From assembly GCA_963383645.1 (NCBI GenBank), contig OY726563.1, forward strand, positions 28,118,821 through 28,182,820: a stretch of 64,000 bases of DNA, read 5' to 3'. Below the pieces are notes generated by a model. The model was given only the letters and a program-made list of their open reading frames with translations, was not told where the DNA came from and did no database searches. Both the position numbers and the translations under genes were made by a program. This DNA is from Muscardinus avellanarius. Taxonomy: Eukaryota > Chordata > Mammalia > Rodentia > Gliridae. Positions 33,916 through 45,680 of this stretch are shown here, piece by piece. Numbering within the stretch: position 1 is the first letter of the stretch; every line of letters begins with the position of its first letter.

Positions 33916-34138
33916 TAGCTATTTTATTTTATTTAATTTTTGTGGGTCTTGGAATGGAACCCAGGGGCATTTGACCATCCGAGCTACATCCCCAGTCCTA
34001 TTTTTTATTCTATATTTTGAAACAGGGTCTCACCAAGTTGCGAAAGGCCTCACTAAGTAGCTGAGGCTGTCTGTGAACCGCCTCTGGTCTCAGCCTCCCG
34101 AATGCTGGAATTACAAACATGCGCCACCACGCCCGGCT
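33916..34138 (-). repeat. B1-ID SINE
   Basis: Full copy, 'gcatttgacc' subfamily. The flanks aaatagctatttta and aaataactatttta are a near-perfect target duplication. Confidence 0.88.
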
Positions 34139-34204
34139 GAGAAATAACTATTTTAATGGATGTTCTTTCTCTCTTTGTGTTTTAAAGTATGGTTGTTTGT
34201 TTAT

Positions 34205-34422
34205 TTGCTTATGTATTTATTTTAGTGCTAGAGATTGAACCCAGGGACATTCTAAATCCAGACTATGTTCCCAGCTCTATTTTATTTTTATTTTGAAATA
34301 GAGTCTCACTAGGTTGATGAGAATCTCACTACTTGTTGAGACTGTTCTTGAACCTGAGACCCTCCTCTCTCAGCCTCCCAAGTACTGGGATTGATTACAA
34401 GCATGTGCCACCATGCCTGGCT
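34205..34422 (-). repeat. Old B1-ID SINE
   Basis: A diverged full copy ending 'gtgccaccatgcctggct'. Confidence 0.8.
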
Positions 34423-34489
34423 TATAGCAAGTCATAATGAGAGTTAAAAATTTAAAATTTATACATAGCTAATAAAAGATCAAAAAGAG

Positions 34490-34745
34490 ATCAGAAGATT
34501 GGCATGATGCTACAAGACTGTAATACTAGTACTTAGGGGCTGAAACAAGAGGATCTCAGGTTTGTGGCCAGCCTTAGCAAATTAGCAAGGCCTTCTGCAA
34601 CTTAGACACTGTTTTTAAATTCAAAAATGAAATAGGGGTAGGGGCATAGCTCAGAGACAGAATGTCCTTAAGTTCAATACTCAGCATTATACATACACAC
34701 AAAAAAATAGAAAAGAAAAGGAAAAGAAGAAGAGAAAAAAAGAAA
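34490..34745 (+). repeat. Old B1-ID SINE with purine-rich tail
   Basis: The body is diverged and its tail is a long GAAAA-type purine run (34700-34750). A frame antisense to it (34574-34816) is a by-product. Confidence 0.75.
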
Positions 34746-34861
34746 AGAAGGTAGATCCAGAAGGAATATGTGACACTATTATAGGAGATGTATATTTTAT
34801 TAAAGAACCTGACCACAGAGCTAAATGCAGTAACTGATCATTATTTTACATCTAGTGCATT

Positions 34862-35062
34862 TATTCTAGGTTAGAGACAATTTTGACCCCGAGAGATATT
34901 TAGCCAAACTTTAGAGATAATTTTGATTGTCACACTAAGGGAAAGATACTACTGACATCTAGTGGGTACACGGCAGGGATGCTGCTAAATATCCTACAGA
35001 GGCAGCCCCTCACAAGAATGATTTAGGGCAAACATTAATAGTGCTGAGATAAGAAACTGCTC
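34862..35062 (+). repeat. MER5-type hAT-Charlie DNA transposon relic
   Basis: The blocks 'ttttgattgtcacac', 'actgacatctagtgggta' and 'gggatgctgctaaatatcct' match the well-known MER5 consensus, a non-autonomous hAT element of early placental age. The terminal inverted repeat is worn. Confidence 0.85.
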
Positions 35063-35930
35063 TATCTTCAATAAATTAAACAGACCATCATAAATTAATA
35101 AGAATTATTACAATTAATGGTATTTTAAAAGAAGTGAAGGAATATATAACAAAATTTGAGAGTTAATATGCTAGTACAATATGTAAACTCTGAATGTTGA
35201 CATTTTTTTTTCTGCTCTGTGTCTAACAGCATTTCCTATGTTTTAATAATCTCCTGCTCTATTATACAAATTGACCTTTTACTATAGAAGCTAAAGATTC
35301 CCAACACTTTTTTCCAGCTTCCTTTAATACTGAGGCAGTAGTACAAGTTCTGGGTTCTGTCAATTGGATGCATGTGCCCCAGATTTGGAATTAGAAGCTG
35401 TCAATGATATGAAAAAGAATAGCAATTTCAGAATCTATTCTGGTCACACAAAAGAGCAGTCATGGCAGTAATATCCACTTTCCAAAAGCAGCAGCATCTA
35501 ATGCCCTGTGTTTGTGAGCTCAGCATTTCAATCTGCAGAATAATCAAGTAATACAACAGTAGTGGCAGTCGTATCTTTACCAGATTAGGACACAAAATAA
35601 GTTTAGGCACTTCTCCTGGATATTGGTTTAGATGCATGTTTCTTTGATCTTCCACCAATTCTGTAAGATAGAGTATATAATTGTAATACAATATATTTTC
35701 TTCAAAAAGTTGTCAAAGTCAAATCATGCTGATTAAAACTAATATATCTGCCCAGTACACTCTATTATGAGTATTGAGCTCTACCCTTTGCCTTGTTATT
35801 GCCTACATAAAGCCATAAAAATAGGACACAGACACTGCTAGTACAGATGTGGGGAAATTGTGATGTGATGGTTGTCACAGTACACACATATATAAAAAGT
35901 TATGGGCAACAGCAAAAATAGTTTGCTTAT
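35063..35930. other. Unassigned stretch
   Basis: No supported gene. It may hold another old DNA transposon relic around 35200-35400, but I cannot name it. Confidence 0.3.
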
Positions 35931-35932
35931 TT

Positions 35933-36166
35933 TTTATTTTTTTATTTATATTTTTTATTTTTTGGTGGTACTGGGGGTAGAATCCAGGGGTTTTTCTACC
36001 TCCAGGCTATACTCCCAGACCTATTTTATATTTTATTTGGAAACAGGGTCTCAATAAGTTGCTGAGAGCCTCACTAAGTAGCTAAGGCTGGCTTCGAACC
36101 TTTGCGATCCTCCTGTCTTAGCCTCTCAAATGCGGGGATTACAAGTGTGTGCCACCATGCCCAGCT
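35933..36166 (-). repeat. B1-ID SINE
   Basis: Full 'gggtagaatccagggg' copy with an A/T-rich tail. Confidence 0.9.
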
Positions 36167-36321
36167 ATTTTTTTATTTTTATTAAATTTTTTATTGTATC
36201 CTAATTGTAGATCATAGTGAAATACTGGTGCATTCTCATATGTACATAATGACACTTGGTCTGTTTTCCTCCCTACACTTCCCCTTCTCTATTTTTCCCT
36301 CCCTCTTCCCCTTCTTTTCTT
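36167..36321 (-). mobile_element. Possible short L1 tail fragment
   Basis: The stretch 'tttttattgtatcc...agatcatagtg' has the look of the L1 3' end motif, followed by C/T-rich DNA, but it is too short to be sure. Confidence 0.35.
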
Positions 36322-36563
36322 TTCTTTTTTCTTTTATTTATTTATTTATTTTTTTGTGTGTGTGGTACTGGGGGTGGAACTCAGAGGCTTTCTACCTCCA
36401 GGCTATACTCCCAGACCTTTTTTTAATGTTTTATTTGGAAACAGGGTCTCACTAAGTTGCTGGAAGCCTCACTGAGTAGCTGAGGCTGGCTTCCAACCCG
36501 TGCGATCCTCCTGTATCAGCCTCCCAAGCGTGGGGATTACAAGCGTGTGCCACCACGCCCGGC
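36322..36563 (-). repeat. B1-ID SINE with target duplication
   Basis: Full copy, with a tail of TTTA and GT repeats. The 14-base flank cccttcttttcttt occurs on both sides. Confidence 0.93.
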
Positions 36564-36803
36564 TCCCTTCTTTTCTTTGCTCATATTACATTGTACTCTT
36601 CCATCTTCCTGGGAGATGCAACAACTTAAGGCTTAAAACCATTTACACTTTAATATGAGTGAATGGGAGGACAGAACATAGAAGAAAGTGAAAAATTAAG
36701 TCAATAAAAACCATAGTTTTCACAAAGACCTTCTATTTTTCATTTCTATTTAGAGTAGTCCTGTTTTAAAATTAAAACAAACAAAAAATTCAAATCAGCA
36801 TAG

Positions 36804-36917
36804 CATTTGTACTTATTGCTTTATTTTCTAATCCAATATAAACAATTACCAATAAGTTACCATTTGTACTTATTGCTTTATTTTCTAATCCAATATAAAC
36901 AATTACCAATAAGTTAC
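36804..36917 (+). repeat. Perfect tandem duplication, 57-bp unit
   Basis: 36804-36860 and 36861-36917 are identical over all 57 bases, in otherwise non-repetitive DNA. Confidence 0.97.
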
Positions 36918-37560
36918 CATCTAGATAATCCAGAAATTTAATTTTAGGGATTTTTTAGCTGAATTATAAAGTATGATATTCTGTTCTCTTCAAGGCACAG
37001 GTAAAAATTTTTTATGTTTGGGAGTGTAAGAAAATTTTTCCTCCTGGTAAACAGATTACTTTTGAACTTGGAATAAAAAGATCTTAACAATTCTTAATAT
37101 TTAATATTGTAACAATTTGTCTCTGGTAAGGTACTTAGATGAGCAGGTCATATTATTCCCATTTATAGAATGAAGGAATTAAAATAGCTTGTGAACTGGT
37201 TCACTTCCACCCCTTTAAGAGTACATGACTTTTAGTCCAGTGTTCATTTGATCATTCAGGAAATACTTTTTAAAAATAAGAAGATAATTATAAATAATTC
37301 TTTTAATAGCACTCATTATTTTTTCTAAAAGAGTTTATGATTAGACATTAAAAATAAATGTTTTAAAATGGGGGTTATAGTAACAGATTAAAGTTCACTA
37401 AGCTCTAAGAGTTGTAAGAGTGAATAATATTAGTTTAGAAAAAACTTTTTATATCTCACAGGTTCAGTTAAAAAAAGGTATGGTATTGTAAATCATACAA
37501 AAATACTCAGAGAAAAAGCATTTATGGTGTGAATGATACTTATAAAAACACAAATGTTTA
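36918..37560. other. Mostly non-repetitive stretch
   Basis: A weak MIR-core-like block ('tattattcccatttatagaatg') occurs at about 37150. Nothing else is seen. Confidence 0.35.
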
Positions 37561-37600
<40 letters not shown>

Positions 37601-37772
37601 ACACACACATGAGTGTCTGTGTTACTTGGAATTGAACCCAGGGGCATTCTACCACTGATCAATACACTCATTCCTATTTTATATATTATTTTGAAATTGG
37701 CCTTAAAAGTGCAAATCTTCTTGTCTTAGACTCTCAAATACTGAGATTGTAGGCATGTACCACTACATCCAG
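37561..37772 (-). repeat. Old SINE with (GT)n tail
   Basis: A GT run (37564-37598) precedes a decayed B1-ID body ('gaattgaacccaggggcat', ending 'accactacatccagc') with the middle deleted. Confidence 0.75.
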
Positions 37773-38017
37773 CAAAATCTTTGATTCTTTAAATATTATT
37801 TCTAATTTAAATTTTGTTCTCACTTATTCTGAAAAAGAGTAGAAAAAACAAAGCTTATTCTTTATTTAGATCTAAATTAATTTTTCAAAGGAGATTTGAA
37901 TTGTTTGTGCTAGATAACCTTTTTAAAATATAGCTTCTTAATGTCTGAATGCTTTCACTTGAGACAGATAAATTCAGCAGATGAATTATTAAAATGCCTA
38001 CTTCATCTACAATTTGA

Positions 38018-38385
38018 TGGGTATCTTAGTCAGCATTCGCACTGCTATAATCCAAGACAGCTGACCCCAAAATTTAGAGGGAGGAAGATTTATTTGCACG
38101 TGGTTTTCTTAGAGATTTTGAGTTCTGTCCATGTGAGGCCAAGTACCATGGATCTCAGGGCATGTTAGCATGAAGCAGAGAAAGAGAGCACAAGAGTTCA
38201 CTCTTATATCATGGAGTCTGGATGCAGAGAGAGAGAGCAAGAGAGAAGAGAGAAAGAAGGAACAAATATATAATCCCAAAAGCCACACCCACAGGTATTC
38301 CTCCTAAGCAAATAATCCTTGCTTTCAACATTGCTACCTTGTTTCCAAGGGGGTTAGGGACACAGTCCAAATTCATACTGTTACA
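38018..38385 (-). repeat. Ancient interspersed repeat, family uncertain
   Basis: The opening 'gtatcttagtcagcattc', the middle 'gaagatttatttgcacgtgg' and the purine-rich 'gagagagagagcaagagag' block are shared in style with 43805-44100. This layout is common in mammalian genomes, but I cannot name the family. Strand is provisional. Confidence 0.5.
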
Positions 38386-38684
38386 ATATGTTTACCCATG
38401 ATTTAATAAACCAACAAATACTAATGTCAAAAGTTACTTAGAGCATAGGCTTTTTAATTGTAGTCCTTGGAATTTGAAGATTTGGCCAAAGAGACTTGAT
38501 GGAAAGAGCAGTTTACAAAAGAGGGGAAAATACAAATAATTAAAACATCATGACTAATTTAATATGTTAATTAATTTGGTTCTCACATAAAGTGTTATTT
38601 GAAAGATTGGATATGCTTCTTTAAATATTTTAGAACATTGATATATGCAGGAGCAATATTTTGAAATACGGGGTATAATAAAGT

Positions 38685-38758
38685 TTTTTTTTTTTCAGTA
38701 CTTGTGATAGAACCCAGGGGCATTCTACCTCTGAGCTACACTACACCCCTAGCCCTAT
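38685..38758 (-). repeat. SINE tail, outer element of a nested pair
   Basis: Poly-T and tRNA-like tail of a B1-ID whose B1 head resumes at 39084. Confidence 0.85.
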
Positions 38759-38767
38759 TTTTTCTTT

Positions 38768-38815
<48 letters not shown>

Positions 38816-38831
38816 TTTCTTTCCTTTTTTC

Positions 38832-38863
<32 letters not shown>

Positions 38864-38865
38864 TT
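38759..38865. repeat. (TTTC)n microsatellite
   Basis: About 100 bases of TTTC repeats with one imperfect interruption, grown from the T-rich joint of the outer SINE. The Phe/Leu/Ser-run frame through it is not a gene. Confidence 0.95.
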
Positions 38866-38875
38866 TTGTTCTTTA

Positions 38876-39083
38876 TATTTTGGTGGTACTGGGGGTGGAA
38901 CCCAGAGGCTTTCTACCTCTGGGCTATCCTCCCAGACCTATTTTATATTTTATTTGGAAACAGGGTCTCACTAAGTTGCTGAGAGCCTCACTAAGTAGCT
39001 GAGGCCGGCTTTGAACCTGTGTGATCCTCCTGCCTCAGCTTCCCAAGTGCGGGGATTACAAGCGTGCACCACCACACCCGGCT
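38876..39083 (-). repeat. B1-ID SINE nested in another SINE
   Basis: A full young copy inserted into the joint of the outer SINE. 'ttctttat' occurs on both sides. Confidence 0.92.
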
Positions 39084-39220
39084 TTATTCTTTATTTTGAA
39101 ACAGGATCTCAGTGAGTTGCAAAGGGCCTCACTAAGTAGCTGAGGCTGTCTGCAAACCACAATCCTCCTGTCTCAGCCTCCCAAATGCTGGGATTACAAG
39201 CTTGTGCCACCACATCCAGC
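39084..39220 (-). repeat. SINE head, outer element of a nested pair
   Basis: The middle and B1 head of the outer SINE, continuing 38685-38758. Confidence 0.88.
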
Positions 39221-39269
39221 TTAATAATGTAATTAAATTAATCCATAATTAAAGTCAATTTACATTGGG

Positions 39270-39400
39270 ATTTTATTTTATACTGAACACTGCTTGAATG
39301 CTTATCATGACTAACTCATTTCATATTAATACCAATCCAATGATAATTAATTCCATTTCACAGATGTAGAAATCAAGGCACAAGACAATTAAATATGGAA
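39270..39400 (+). repeat. MIR relic
   Basis: 'tccatttcacagatgtagaaatcaaggcac' in sense order matches the MIR core (an old tRNA-SINE), preceded by the 'actcatttcatattaat' block. Confidence 0.75.
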
Positions 39401-40060
39401 TTGTTCCAATTACTAATGAACAAAATCATGATAAAAGACTCTTTAGCTTCAGTATGTTCAGTCTGAACCACATTTACTTGCTTTCTTTGAACCTCCTTAG
39501 GAAATAGCCAATTTAAAAAGCTATACAAAAGAAAGAAAGTAGACTAAATAATTTCTTCTCAGAAAAACAAAGTTATAGAAGTGGCATTTAAAAATATTTT
39601 TCTAGTAATTAATTTAGACTACATTAAATATTAGCAGAGCCCAGGAATGGCTATACAGGCTCCTTTATTTGTTCATTCTTTAAAAAAAAATCCAATGAGC
39701 TATTCAATGTTTTTTTTTTTTTGTGGCGAGGCTGTGTTAATGAAAAAGCATACAGAGAAGTCTTTCCTCTAGGCTTTACCTTCTAATGGACTCAAAGACT
39801 AGAGTAATTACCTGGACTTAAGAGTGTAACCTAGGATGATAGCATTGAGGTTGCAGAGTAAAGAATAAGTTGAGAAATATTCAAATAATATCTGAAGATT
39901 ATGGTACAGGCAGAAGGATGAAATAATAGGAAAGTAAAACTTGTTAGGAGATAAATAAATGGTTTTGAATATATGATTGAAGTAAAAAAAGACATGTTTA
40001 TAAATATTAGAAGGTAGTTAGCATTATAAAGCTAGAGTTTTTTGTGGGTTTTTTTGTTTG
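39401..40060. other. Unassigned stretch
   Basis: A T-run followed by 'gtggcgaggctgtgttaatg' at 39711-39740 could be a short retroposed 3' end. Nothing firmer is seen. Confidence 0.35.
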
Positions 40061-40063
40061 TTT

Positions 40064-40156
40064 GATTTTTGTGGTACTAGGAATTGAACCCATAGGTTAT
40101 TCTACCTCTGAACTACACACTCAGCCCTATTTTATTATTAAAAAAAAACACTATGT
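40064..40156 (-). repeat. SINE tail, split by an L1
   Basis: The tRNA-like tail of a B1-ID element that resumes at 40545. The last 11 bases (aaacactatgt, 40146-40156) are the left target duplication of the L1. Confidence 0.85.
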
Positions 40157-40235
40157 TCTCCGGGTCTTTCCATCTTCGTGTGAATGGAATTATTTTGTTC
40201 TTCTTTATTGCTGAATAGAATTCCATTTTGTGTAT
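40157..40235 (-). mobile_element. Inverted 5' stub of a short L1
   Basis: A minus-strand ORF2-end stub ('tctttccatcttcgtg') that joins head-to-head with the plus-strand 3' UTR. Confidence 0.85.
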
Positions 40236-40544
40236 TTCTAATATGCTCAAGCTAGGGAATATTAGGGATACCAGAGAAACTCCAGATAATGGAGGAGAAA
40301 CCTCAGCAAAGCCAGAAAGGAAGGGTAGAGAAGGAAAAAGGCTAAGGTTAATTAATAGAAAATCCACATTTGAATACGTGTATACATGTGAATATAATAT
40401 TATTAACCTGGACACTGAGTATTGGGAGGGAGGGAAAAGGGAAACCGGGGGGTGGGGGATGAGGGCACCACATACTGTGTGAATATATGCCATTGTCAAC
40501 ATAACCCACATTATGATGTGAGACTATGGTGCACCAATAAAAAT
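40236..40544 (+). mobile_element. Short L1 3' UTR, twin-primed
   Basis: Plus-strand 3' UTR ending 'gactatggtgcaccaataaaaa'. The right target duplication aaacactatgt is at 40545-40555. Confidence 0.9.
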
Positions 40545-40661
40545 AAACACTATGTCAATGAGAGTTTCACTACTTGCTGAGACTGTCCTTGAATATGTAA
40601 TCCTCCTGTCTCAGCTTCCAAAGTACTAAGATTATAGGCATGTGCCATCATACCCAGCTAA
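40545..40661 (-). repeat. SINE head, split by an L1
   Basis: Continuation of 40064-40156, ending 'catgtgccatcatacccagct'. Confidence 0.85.
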
Positions 40662-42379
40662 AGCTGGTGTTTTAATGAGAGTAAATTACATAGATAATAT
40701 AATCATTAATATTATTATTAGTTAATATTCAAACTAGTGGCAGATTTGAGTTGGAGCCATAAAACTGAATAATATTCTGATGGAGAAGGAGAAACCTCAG
40801 GCAAAAGATTGAATGCTAGTGAATTTCCAAAATAATGAGATGAAAAGAATAAAGAAGTATTCAAGGTAAAAAAAAATTTTATTAAATGTGTAAGAAGAAT
40901 GACAAAGTAATTTCAAGCTAAATGACAAACCAAAAAAACTCCAAATATAATCAAATATATTCAGAAATAACATTTAAATGAGAACATGCAAAATGTAGTG
41001 GGGTGGGAAGAAGAAAAAACAAGCACTCAAGGTAATTATTTAACTTTCTGAATAATTAAGAAGGATAACAAGGTAGTATATAGTTACCAAACTTAAGGGA
41101 AAGGAAATAGTCAACATTTATAAGTTAAAATATCAAAAGCAATTGAGATTTTTTAAAGCAAATGAGATGAAAGAAAAACATTTCTATCTGTAAATTATAA
41201 AGTTATTATTGATGTTCAAAATAAAATATTGGTGAAATGTTGAATGAAACCAAGGTATAAGAGAACAAAACAATGAAAGGAGTGTGTATATGCCACCTGT
41301 TCATGTATATTTCATTACATGTCATGGGAGGAGATACAGGCTATTAAGAAAAGGAGCCTCGTTTATTTTGGAAGTAAGCACATCATAAACTACAAAAGAT
41401 TCTGAAACTACAAATAAGTTGATACCCACATAAAACTTTACTTAGCTTTTGAAAACTGTGATTCAAATAGTTTACAAAGACCCCCAACCAATTTCGTCCT
41501 CTTTCCTCTATTATACTATACCAAGAGAATATAGAAAACCTGTCACATGTTTTTAACAATGCTTGCTCATTTTGCTAGCAGTATTTTTCTTAATCTGATA
41601 TATTTCTTTTCTGCCTGAACTTTACAATAACATTTTAGTGTAAAGGGAATAGAACAATAATGATGTACTCATTTATAATTCCATGTCTTCAAACATTCTC
41701 CCAAATGAAATGCAGTTAGGATTAATTAAAGAGAAGAGAGTGACAAGAAAACTCTCTTTAAAAAACATTTCTTTGAAAAATATGTTCTGAAAGGCAGATA
41801 GAAATCACTGGCAGCATGCATTCAGGTATTAGTTAGATGTATTTTATTTAATGAAGTTCTCGGTCTTTTTCTGAAGCTTTGTTCCAGTATAATTGTGCCC
41901 TCTACAGTCTTATCAAGTGAAATGAAGGTGACTTTAGCTTGAAAGAAATCTAATAAGTCTCTGATACTCAATCCGCACTTCAGTTTAGGCAGACAAGCAA
42001 TATTTATTTCTCTATAAAAATGTCCCTGACCTATTTAATTTGGAGAATTCTCTAACATAAAAGGTAACTTTGCTGAATTTAAAAGTGGACATATTACTGG
42101 CTGTGAGATAACTACTAAAAAAGAAAATTAGGTTTTATGCAGATCTGATTTTCTCCTTTCAATGCTGAGAACATTATTATTGCTGACAACGTTGAATATC
42201 ACCTGACCTCTATAATCCTGGAAAATACCAAAGGCTAAGAAATCCCTCTACATTTTTTTTATTACAGAAAAAAGCTTATTTTAAAGAACCATCCTTTCCT
42301 GTATGATTTATATAAGGTTTAGAGACGCCTCCCCTTATTTACCTATGACAAAGTTAGAAAATAATCCTTCAACTTCCAG
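40662..42379. other. Non-repetitive stretch
   Basis: 1.7 kb of AT-rich DNA with no supported gene or repeat; the longest quiet interval of the window. Confidence 0.45.
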
Positions 42380-42394
42380 ATTTTTACCTTTTGC

Positions 42395-42805
42395 TATTGT
42401 TTCTGTACACCAAAATCTATGTTATGGTCATCTCCTCAAGCTGCAGTGTTTGGAGATGGGGTCAAATGAGAGACGATTAGGTCATGGAGGCCTTTTTTAA
42501 CATAGTACTGCTATCTGCATCAATGAGAGAGTGAATGGGCTCTATTTAGTGAGAAAGTGGTTGTTATAAAGCATATGGCCCTCTTTACCTCTCCTATCTT
42601 CTGCAGGTGCCTGCTTGCTATCCTTACAGCCCCTTCATATTACACCAGCTGCCATGTTCTGCTGTAGGATGAATACCTTATCAGATGCAGTGTCTTTATC
42701 CTGTACTTCCCGGACACCATAACTGTAAGCTAAGTAATCCTCTTTTCTTCATAAATCACTTGATCTTAGGTTTTCCATTATAGTAACAAAAATGGACTAT
42801 GACTC
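42395..42805 (+). mobile_element. ERVL-MaLR LTR (old)
   Basis: 'ggagatggggtcaaatgagag' and 'attaggtcatggagg' open it, and 'gttttccattatagtaacaaaaatggact' in sense closes it. This is the MaLR pattern. Solo LTR, no coding. Confidence 0.75.
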
Positions 42806-43420
42806 TTAAATTTATTAACTGAACTTCTTGTCTCTCTTGATAAATTGAAATAAAATGCTTAAGTTTCTTTCCTTCAGGCTTCTGAACTCTAACCCACCCT
42901 CAGCTTGAGCCAACATATTAATTCCTCATGAGAATAGGCAGTCTCAGGCTAAAATATTATCTGATCCATGATCTGATCAAGCTATTCTTTCATTCCACTT
43001 CCCCTGACCTTTAGAGAAATCACTCCTTCCTGTAAAAAAAAAATCATTTTCACCTATTCTTTGAGATACTTGCAAATATTATGATAAGAACTTTCTTCCT
43101 TTGCAATACTTTCTCCCATTGTAATAGACCCCTCCCACTTTGCAAAAATCTTTTCAGATAAAGTTTCTCTTTTTATTTTGGGATTTTTTTTTCTATTTTC
43201 TATTGGCAACTGGTAGAAAGAAACAAATATTGCTGAATTTAAGCATCTGTGATAATCATTAACTGAAAACTCCAAGTACTAAAAAATTTGATTTATTCAG
43301 TGGAATATGAGTATTAAATTATGTATAAAAATCCACAAAGATATGGTAATTTGAACATTAGTTTTGTACTAGAGTCTCCTCGAAGTCACAATTCAACAAA
43401 TCCGTTTACTCAAAAAGCAG
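42806..43420. other. Unassigned stretch
   Basis: The 73-codon minus frame (43054-43275) has no recognisable family. Confidence 0.4.
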
Positions 43421-43645
43421 AGCCAGGCATGATGGTGCAAGCCTTTATTCCCAATACTCAGGAGACTGAGACAGGAGGATCTCAGGATTGAGGTCGTCCT
43501 CGGCAGTGTAGACAGACTTTCAGCAATTTCTCAAAACCTTTTTCAATGAATAAATAAGTAAAAAAGGGTGGGGGTGTAACTCAGAGGTAGAATACTCCTG
43601 AGTTCATTCCCTAGTACTATGCACACAAACAAATCAAACAGGTTA
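43421..43645 (+). repeat. B1-ID SINE
   Basis: Diverged full copy: head 'agccaggcatgatggtgc', tail 'gggtgtaactcagaggtag'. Confidence 0.85.
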
Positions 43646-43801
43646 TTGTCAAAGACAAAAAAAAAAAAAACATCACGACATGAATTGATATAAATGTACA
43701 CAAAAAGTCATGCAAATACTTTTCAAAGTCATTTATTGGAAATGCTTGGGTTAGATGGCAGGAAAATGATATAACGTGAAAAACTTTTACAGTGGAAGAT
43801 G

Positions 43802-44105
43802 AACTGGTTCAGTTAGCATTATCACCACTATGATCTATGACTGGATATACAAAACTTTAGAGAAGAAAAATTTATTTGCTCTTTGTTCTGGAGATTTTCA
43901 GTCCATGTTAGGCCAACTTCCAAATCAAAGTCCTTGGGGCATAATGGCAGAAAGAAAGAGGAAGGGTAGGGACATAGACAGTTTCCCAACACCATATCCT
44001 ACCTCAAGCCATGCCCTGCCTTCAGAGACCACACACTTAGGGACCAACCTCCAAGCATGGCTGGCTCCAGAGCATGAGGTCTAAGGGACATTTTACTTTA
44101 AAACC
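43802..44105 (-). repeat. Ancient interspersed repeat, second copy
   Basis: Shares 'tttatttgctctttgttctggag' style, 'agtccatgttaggccaac' and 'ataatggcagaaagaaag' with the class at 38018-38385. Family and strand uncertain. The 84-codon plus frame is a by-product. Confidence 0.45.
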
Positions 44106-45003
44106 ATAATAGGAAGTATCTGAGAAAAGCAATCAAGGTTACATAGTAGGACTACATTAGATGAGCATGCTCTGAAGAGGGTGACTTTGGCATTTGTAAC
44201 AAAATAGATCATAGATTTCCAAATGTATTGGTTTACTGCTCCCTTTAAAAAATACTCAGCACCTCCGTGGGTAAGTGTATGGCCCCTTATTTTTATTTAA
44301 TATCCTCAACTGCACCTGAATCTACTACTTGCCCCTAGGTTGGTCCAGCAACCCCTGAGGCCACTGCTACTGATGTTGCTATTCTACAGTCGGAAAGTAA
44401 AATTAATTAAAATCAACACAGTTGTGGAGCATAGATATAAGACAATCAAAGGGTAGCTAGAAAGAGGAGCAGTTACAACATAACTTTCAATAACCATGCA
44501 GGTTATACACTGCTCAAATCGTAAGTGTAGCATTGCAATTGATATCAATGTGAAAGACATTTTCCTGACTTGTGCACAGCCACATCAGCCACATCAGCCA
44601 CATAAAATACCTCTGAGCAGCTACCAAAGTGATAAAGCATTATTATGTCAAGTATAAATGATAAGATAGTTCTGATAGCAAATAACAGACACCAAATCTG
44701 TCTGTCTAACATTGAGGCAATTTATGGGGACGATATATGGAGCTCACATTACTGATACAGGGCTGGAGGAAAATCAAAGCATTTTGGCAAATCAGAAGAT
44801 AGGAAGTTAGAAAGTCATCCTTTTGCAGAAATGATTTGGATATAACACAACTGACTAAGATGCAGAACACTACCAACTTCACTGCTGTGAAGTAATTGTA
44901 GCCATTTCTCATTGTGGAATTTTGCTCGTTTCAATTTTCTAAGAGAGAAGCCTTTGGCCAAGTCTGAGAAGGACTTTCCTCACTGAAAATATCACAAGGA
45001 GCA

Positions 45004-45008
<5 letters not shown>
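44106..45008. other. Unassigned stretch
   Basis: No gene supported. Confidence 0.4.

Positions 45009-45099
<91 letters not shown>
45009..45099. repeat. Compound (GT)n(GA)n microsatellite
   Basis: About 23 GT and then 20 GA repeats back to back, at the tail of the following SINE. Confidence 0.97.
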
Positions 45100-45101
<2 letters not shown>

Positions 45102-45145
45102 AACCAAGGGACATTCTAATTCTGAGCTATATTGTTAGCCCTTTT
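45100..45145 (-). repeat. SINE tail, split by an L1
   Basis: 'attgaaccaagggacattc' and 'gagctatattgttagcc' are a worn ID-like tail. The head resumes at 45556. Confidence 0.75.
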
Positions 45146-45525
45146 AATTGTTTTTTGTTTGTTTTATTGGTACACTATAGTCTCACATCATAATGTGAAT
45201 CATATTGACAATGGCATTCATTCACACAGTACTTGGTTCCCTCCCCGCTGCTTCTCTTCCTCCCTCACAACATTGAGTATCCAGATTAACCATGCTACAT
45301 TCACACTTATACACATATTTAAATGTAGCTCCTCCATTAATCAACCTCGACCTTCTTCTTCCCCTACCCTTTCCTTTTAGCTTTTCTGAGGTTTCCCCTT
45401 CATTATCTGGAGTCCCTCTGCTATCCCTAATACTCCCTAGCTTGAGCATATTAGAGTAAACATATGTCCCTTCTCTTTCTGTGCTTGGCTGATCTCACCT
45501 AACACAATGTTCACTAGGTCTCCAG
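45146..45525 (-). mobile_element. Short 5'-truncated L1
   Basis: Poly-T, 'attggtacactatagtctcac', 3' UTR, then stops in the last part of ORF2 near 'aatgttcactaggtct'. Same subfamily as 3082 and 40236. Confidence 0.88.
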
Positions 45526-45555
45526 CTCTGAAGTCCGAAGAAATTAATTATGGTT

Positions 45556-45680
45556 TTGAAACCGGCCTTTTTAGGTTGCTGAAAGTCTCTATAAATTGCT
45601 GAGGCTGGTCTCAAACCTTGAACACCCCTGTCTCAGCCTTTCAAGTATTGGGATTACAGGCATGTCCCACCAGTCTAGTT
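45556..45680 (-). repeat. SINE head, split by an L1
   Basis: Ends 'ggcatgtcccaccagtc'. Completes 45100-45145. Confidence 0.75.

Noticed and set aside
38704..38982. Phe/Leu/Ser-rich 'membrane' frame
   Set aside because: Translation of the (TTTC)n tract and SINE antisense.
43802..44105. Exon-like frame of 84 codons
   Set aside because: It lies in an ancient interspersed repeat that shares blocks with 38018-38385.
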